Part shown: positions 15,727 to 18,429 of the stretch, piece after piece
Numbering within the stretch: the stretch's first letter is position 1
How the letters are laid out: the number at the start of each line of letters is the position of its first letter
Assembly (NCBI GenBank): GCA_002314055.1
Contig: DCBP01000094.1
Location: forward strand, 1 to 18,429
Length of the DNA: 18,429 bases
Direction: 5' to 3'
Source of the DNA: Prevotella sp. UBA1104
Lineage (GTDB): Bacteria; Bacteroidota; Bacteroidia; Bacteroidales; Bacteroidaceae
Position numbers and translations under genes: made by a program
Notes under the pieces: model-generated
Told to the model about the DNA's origin: nothing
What the model saw: only the letters and a program-made list of their open reading frames with translations
Databases searched by the model: none

Positions 15727-17889
15727 ATGCGCAAGACTTATATATATATAATAAGTATGGCAATGACTCTTGTGCCGGCAGCAGGCATGGCACAGGGGGT
15801 ATTGTCGCCAAATACCGCCATAACCCTTTCCGGTAATCATTCCGGTATAGCAAAGGCAGCGGCATCAGACAGCAAGAAGCTTTCGGTATTTGTTACTATT
15901 GACACCAATCTTACTTCATGGCAGAAACTCGGACTGACGCCAATCGTAGAATGTGGCAACACGGCTACAGTAAGACTTTCTGCTGCCGAACTGAAGAATC
16001 TGGCAGAGAAAGAGGGAGTAAAATACATCCAGCTCACTTCCGGAGTGAGTCAGATGCTCGACGTAGCGCGCAAGGAAGCCGGAACTGACGATATCCATAA
16101 CGGAACAACGCTCTCGCAGCCATACACCGGCAAAGGAGTAGTGGTAGGCATAGTAGATGCCGGTTTCGACTATCTGCATAGTGCATTCCGCAACTCTGCC
16201 GACGGCACGCTGCGCATAAAGAGGATATGGGAGCAGAAGAACGGCACACTTGCCGGAGCTTCAGCACCAGAGAAATTCGGATACGGAATAGAACTGACAA
16301 CACCGGAGCAGATAACGACATCCGAGGGCGACGTGGCAAACAACTCCCACGGAACACACGTGGCAGGAATTGCCGCCGGAAGCGACAGTTATAAAGACGG
16401 GGCATACGTAGGAAATGCACCGGATGCCGATATCGTGCTCGTTGCTTTAGACCTGAGCAATACGAACAGTACGAACATCTGCGATGCCGTGAAATACGTT
16501 TTCGACTATGCCGATGAGGTAGGTAAGCCGTGTGTCGTAAACTTGAGTCTCGGCAACCATAACGGTCCGCACGACGGTACATCGACTTTCGACGTACTTA
16601 CCGACCAGATGCAGAAAGCCGGACATCTTATCGTGGGAGCGGCAGGAAACCACCGCACCGACAAGTTCCACTTCGACCGCACCTTCGCCTCTGCCGATGA
16701 TGCACCGCTGAAAACCTTCGTAAACTACAAAAACGGACTGTCGGCAAAGAACGTTGGCGGTAGCATCGAGATTTGGGGAGAGAAGGGGACGGAGTTCACC
16801 GTAGAACTCTCCGCCTATAGCGTCTTCAACAAGAAAGACGTATCATCAACAGTGGTCTATCCAGCCGACGGTGTTACGGAAGTAACCTTCGACCGCAACG
16901 CCACTGGTTCATGGAAAGTAGCCTCAGAGACGAGTCCGCTCAACGGCAAGCAGCATATCGTGCTTACCTCAGCCCTGACAAGTATGCGTGCCAACTATGC
17001 CATTGCTCTTACCGTTACACCCAAGAGCGCCGGAAGAGTAAACGTATGGGCAGACAATACATATCTCGGATTTGAGTCGAAAGACATCGAAGGCTTCTCG
17101 GCTCCCGACGCTACATCGTCGACACTTGCCGAGATTGGCGGAACTGGTCATAACATCCTAACCGTTGGAGCCTACACCACGCGTAATGAATATACCACAA
17201 ACAGCGGTACGCAGGCAACTCTGTCGACAGAGACAGTGGGCGACATCAGTTCCTTCTCAAGCTATGGACCGACCGTTGACGGCAGAATAAAACCTGAAAT
17301 CTCTGCTCCGGGATGCCTGATAATCTCCGCCGTTTCAAACAACGACGGCTCCGGCACACTGATGTATGCCGACTACAACGAGGCAAACGGACGCAACAAC
17401 CTCTATGGTTATATGCAGGGCACGTCTATGGCGTCGCCATTCGTAGCCGGTATTGTAGCAACATGGCTTGAAGCATATCCCGACCTGAAACCAGAGCAGT
17501 TGCATGAGATAGTCGAGTCCACGGCTCGCAAAGACAAATTTACTCCTGCCGAGGCTGACAGCAACTGGGGATATGGCAAGATAAATGCCATGGACGGATT
17601 GAAGAAGTGTATCGAACTGCAGACCTCCGGTTGTGAGGCAATCGACTATCCGTTTGACGGCAGTGTAAAGATTGTCGACGGCAACATATACATCAGTTTC
17701 CCGAGAAATACCCATGCTGCTGTATCGGTAGCAGACGTGTCGGGCAATACTCTCGAAAGCAAAGACATGGGCATGAAGAAAGCCGGCGAGACGGCAGTTG
17801 TTCAGCTCCCGTCATTACCGAAGGGAGTATACCTCCTTTCAGTAAGAACAGCGTCATCGCTAAAGACTTTCAAGTTTGTATGTAGATAA
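15727..17889 (+). CDS. Subtilisin-like serine protease (S8) with T9SS sorting domain
   Basis: An exported endopeptidase of 720 aa. It has a signal peptide (1-22, ending GMA) and a propeptide-like region (about 48-110). The S8 catalytic residues are all present: Asp144 in VVGIVDAGFDY, His208 in NSHGTHVAGIAAGS and Ser567 in GTSMASPFVAG. The oxyanion Asn308 is in VGAAGN. About 360 residues separate His and Ser because a beta-sandwich insertion (about 320-460) interrupts the catalytic domain, as in several bacterial surface subtilases. The last 75 residues (from about 645) fit a T9SS sorting domain with PKGVYLLSVRT and a Phe/Lys-rich end. It is the second gene of an operon with the Omp28-like protein. 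It should act at the cell surface or outside, on host or dietary protein or on neighbouring secreted proteins; the target is unknown. Confidence 0.93.
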   Translation: MRKTYIYIISMAMTLVPAAGMAQGVLSPNTAITLSGNHSGIAKAAASDSKKLSVFVTIDTNLTSWQKLGLTPIVECGNTATVRLSAAELKNLAEKEGVKYIQLTSGVSQMLDVARKEAGTDDIHNGTTLSQPYTGKGVVVGIVDAGFDYLHSAFRNSADGTLRIKRIWEQKNGTLAGASAPEKFGYGIELTTPEQITTSEGDVANNSHGTHVAGIAAGSDSYKDGAYVGNAPDADIVLVALDLSNTNSTNICDAVKYVFDYADEVGKPCVVNLSLGNHNGPHDGTSTFDVLTDQMQKAGHLIVGAAGNHRTDKFHFDRTFASADDAPLKTFVNYKNGLSAKNVGGSIEIWGEKGTEFTVELSAYSVFNKKDVSSTVVYPADGVTEVTFDRNATGSWKVASETSPLNGKQHIVLTSALTSMRANYAIALTVTPKSAGRVNVWADNTYLGFESKDIEGFSAPDATSSTLAEIGGTGHNILTVGAYTTRNEYTTNSGTQATLSTETVGDISSFSSYGPTVDGRIKPEISAPGCLIISAVSNNDGSGTLMYADYNEANGRNNLYGYMQGTSMASPFVAGIVATWLEAYPDLKPEQLHEIVESTARKDKFTPAEADSNWGYGKINAMDGLKKCIELQTSGCEAIDYPFDGSVKIVDGNIYISFPRNTHAAVSVADVSGNTLESKDMGMKKAGETAVVQLPSLPKGVYLLSVRTASSLKTFKFVCR

Positions 17890-17890
17890 T

Positions 17891-17932
17891 ACAGAGATTT
17901 TTTCGACCAGTACGGTTGAATTTTTTCTCTGT
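17891..17932 (+). terminator. Terminator of the Omp28-like/protease operon
   Basis: TTCGACC at 17902-17908 and GGTTGAA at 17914-17920 form a 7-bp stem (one G-T pair) with a 5-nt loop, followed by six T (17921-17926). An outer ACAGAG/CTCTGT pair brackets it. It starts 2 bases after the subtilase stop codon. Confidence 0.7.
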
Positions 17933-17956
17933 CGTATTGAAGTTTCGGATTTATTT

Positions 17957-17999
17957 CTTCCCCTCCCCCGCCTCCCCTTAACAGGGGCGGAGCAGTTAC
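17957..17999 (+). repeat. GC-rich inverted repeat, left arm
   Basis: The arm begins CTTCCCCTCCCCCGCCTCCCC and ends GGGGCGGAGCAGTTAC. Its reverse complement matches 18171-18212 except for about six bases in the centre. It also contains a small internal CCCC/GGGG palindrome. It stands out sharply from the AT-rich surroundings. Confidence 0.95.
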
Positions 18000-18039
18000 T
18001 CTTTTTGCTGAAAACTGAGATATTTTTTGTCTAATTTAG

Positions 18040-18167
18040 TAATGACAAATATGTAAGGTTATTGCAATTAAATGTAATGGCAAATATGTAATGTTATTGC
18101 AATTAAAGGTAATGACAAATATGTAATGTTATTGCAATTAAAGGTAATGACAAATATGTAAGGTTAT
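18040..18167. repeat. 35-bp tandem repeat, 3.7 copies
   Basis: Units start at 18040, 18075, 18110 and 18145 with an exact 35-bp period; the fourth stops after 23 bases. They differ at only a few sites (for example TAATGACAAAT or TAATGGCAAAT). Each full unit contains the perfect palindrome ATTGCAAT. There are no unique spacers and no ORF. Confidence 0.97.
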
Positions 18168-18170
18168 AAG

Positions 18171-18212
18171 GTAACTGCTCCGCCCCCGGAGGGGGAGGCG
18201 GGGGAGGGGAAG
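18171..18212 (-). repeat. GC-rich inverted repeat, right arm
   Basis: Reverse complement of the left arm at 17957-17999, beginning GTAACTGCTCCGCCCCC and ending GGCGGGGGAGGGGAAG. It carries several G-runs. It begins 3 bases after the tandem repeat array ends. Confidence 0.95.
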
Positions 18213-18272
18213 ATTATAAATTCGAAGCATGAATTATTTATGGTTCATCCGATATTTGGAGTGATGATTAAG

Positions 18273-18429
18273 TCTCCCACAGATAGCACAGATGACACGG
18301 ATTTTTTTGTCTTAATATGGGCTATGCCCACAGATTTAGTATTGTTGGCTTTGCCGCAAGATTACACAGATGAGAGCTGATTTATATAGAATTTATCATA
18401 GAATCTGTGTAAATCAAGCCACGAAGTAG
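18273..18429. repeat. Dispersed intergenic repeat, copy B
   Basis: Second copy of the element at 1-155, in the same orientation and with about 15 differences. Here GATTACACAGAT near 18359 and ATCTGTGTAAATC near 18404 form a near-perfect inverted repeat around a loop of about 30 nt; in copy A the left half is decayed. The window ends at the last base of the shared sequence. The stretch 18213-18272 before it shows nothing recognisable. Confidence 0.85.

Noticed and set aside
18040..18167. CRISPR array
   Set aside because: The 35-bp units are directly abutting with no unique spacers, and there are no cas genes.
1..18429. Circular replicon or an 18-kb mobile element bounded by direct repeats
   Set aside because: The end repeats differ at about 15 positions, so they are not an assembly overlap. 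The interior holds guaA and a tRNA but no integrase, transposase, relaxase or replication gene.

Overview
The window looks like part of a Bacteroidetes chromosome, most probably Prevotella or a close relative. Three signs point there. Promoters fit the Bacteroidetes -33 TTTG / -7 TAnnTTTG pattern, perfectly so in front of the tRNA and the nucleotidyltransferase gene. Shine-Dalgarno sequences are largely absent. Four large secreted proteins end in what look like type IX secretion (T9SS, Por) C-terminal sorting domains. The genus is inference; no marker gene settles it.

Layout. 1-489: a copy of a ~155 bp dispersed repeat, a strong hairpin, then a promoter. 490-4626: a two-gene RND efflux unit (lipoprotein adaptor, inner-membrane pump) with no outer-membrane channel gene beside it. 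4681-4843: tRNA-Phe(GAA) with its own promoter and terminator. 4964-7397: a sugar-1-phosphate nucleotidyltransferase and GMP synthase (guaA), both on the + strand. 7443-7543: two back-to-back terminators separate guaA from a convergent minus-strand gene.

7600-17889 is a secreted-protein locus. Two minus-strand genes (a HAF-like propeller/Fn3 protein of 1060 aa and a propeller/YD-like-repeat protein of 867 aa) and two plus-strand genes (an Omp28-like protein of 649 aa and a subtilisin-like protease of 720 aa) diverge from a ~240 bp intergenic region at 13532-13769. All four have signal peptides and C-terminal sorting-type domains. One beta-rich module seems to occur twice in the 1060-aa protein and once in the Omp28-like protein. 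The locus probably makes a set of cell-surface or released proteins, with the protease as the only recognisable enzyme.

17890-18429 has no gene but is dense in repeats: a terminator, a pair of ~42 bp GC-rich inverted repeats enclosing 3.7 copies of a 35-bp AT-rich tandem repeat, and a second copy of the 155-157 bp element that opens the window. Ending at diverged copies of one repeat suggests the sequence is an assembly contig broken at a multicopy element, not a mobile element or a circle.

No wholly new system is evident. The least explained parts are the composite repeat at the right end, the 17-bp tandem repeats fused to the start codon of the 1060-aa gene, and the domain make-up of the secreted proteins.
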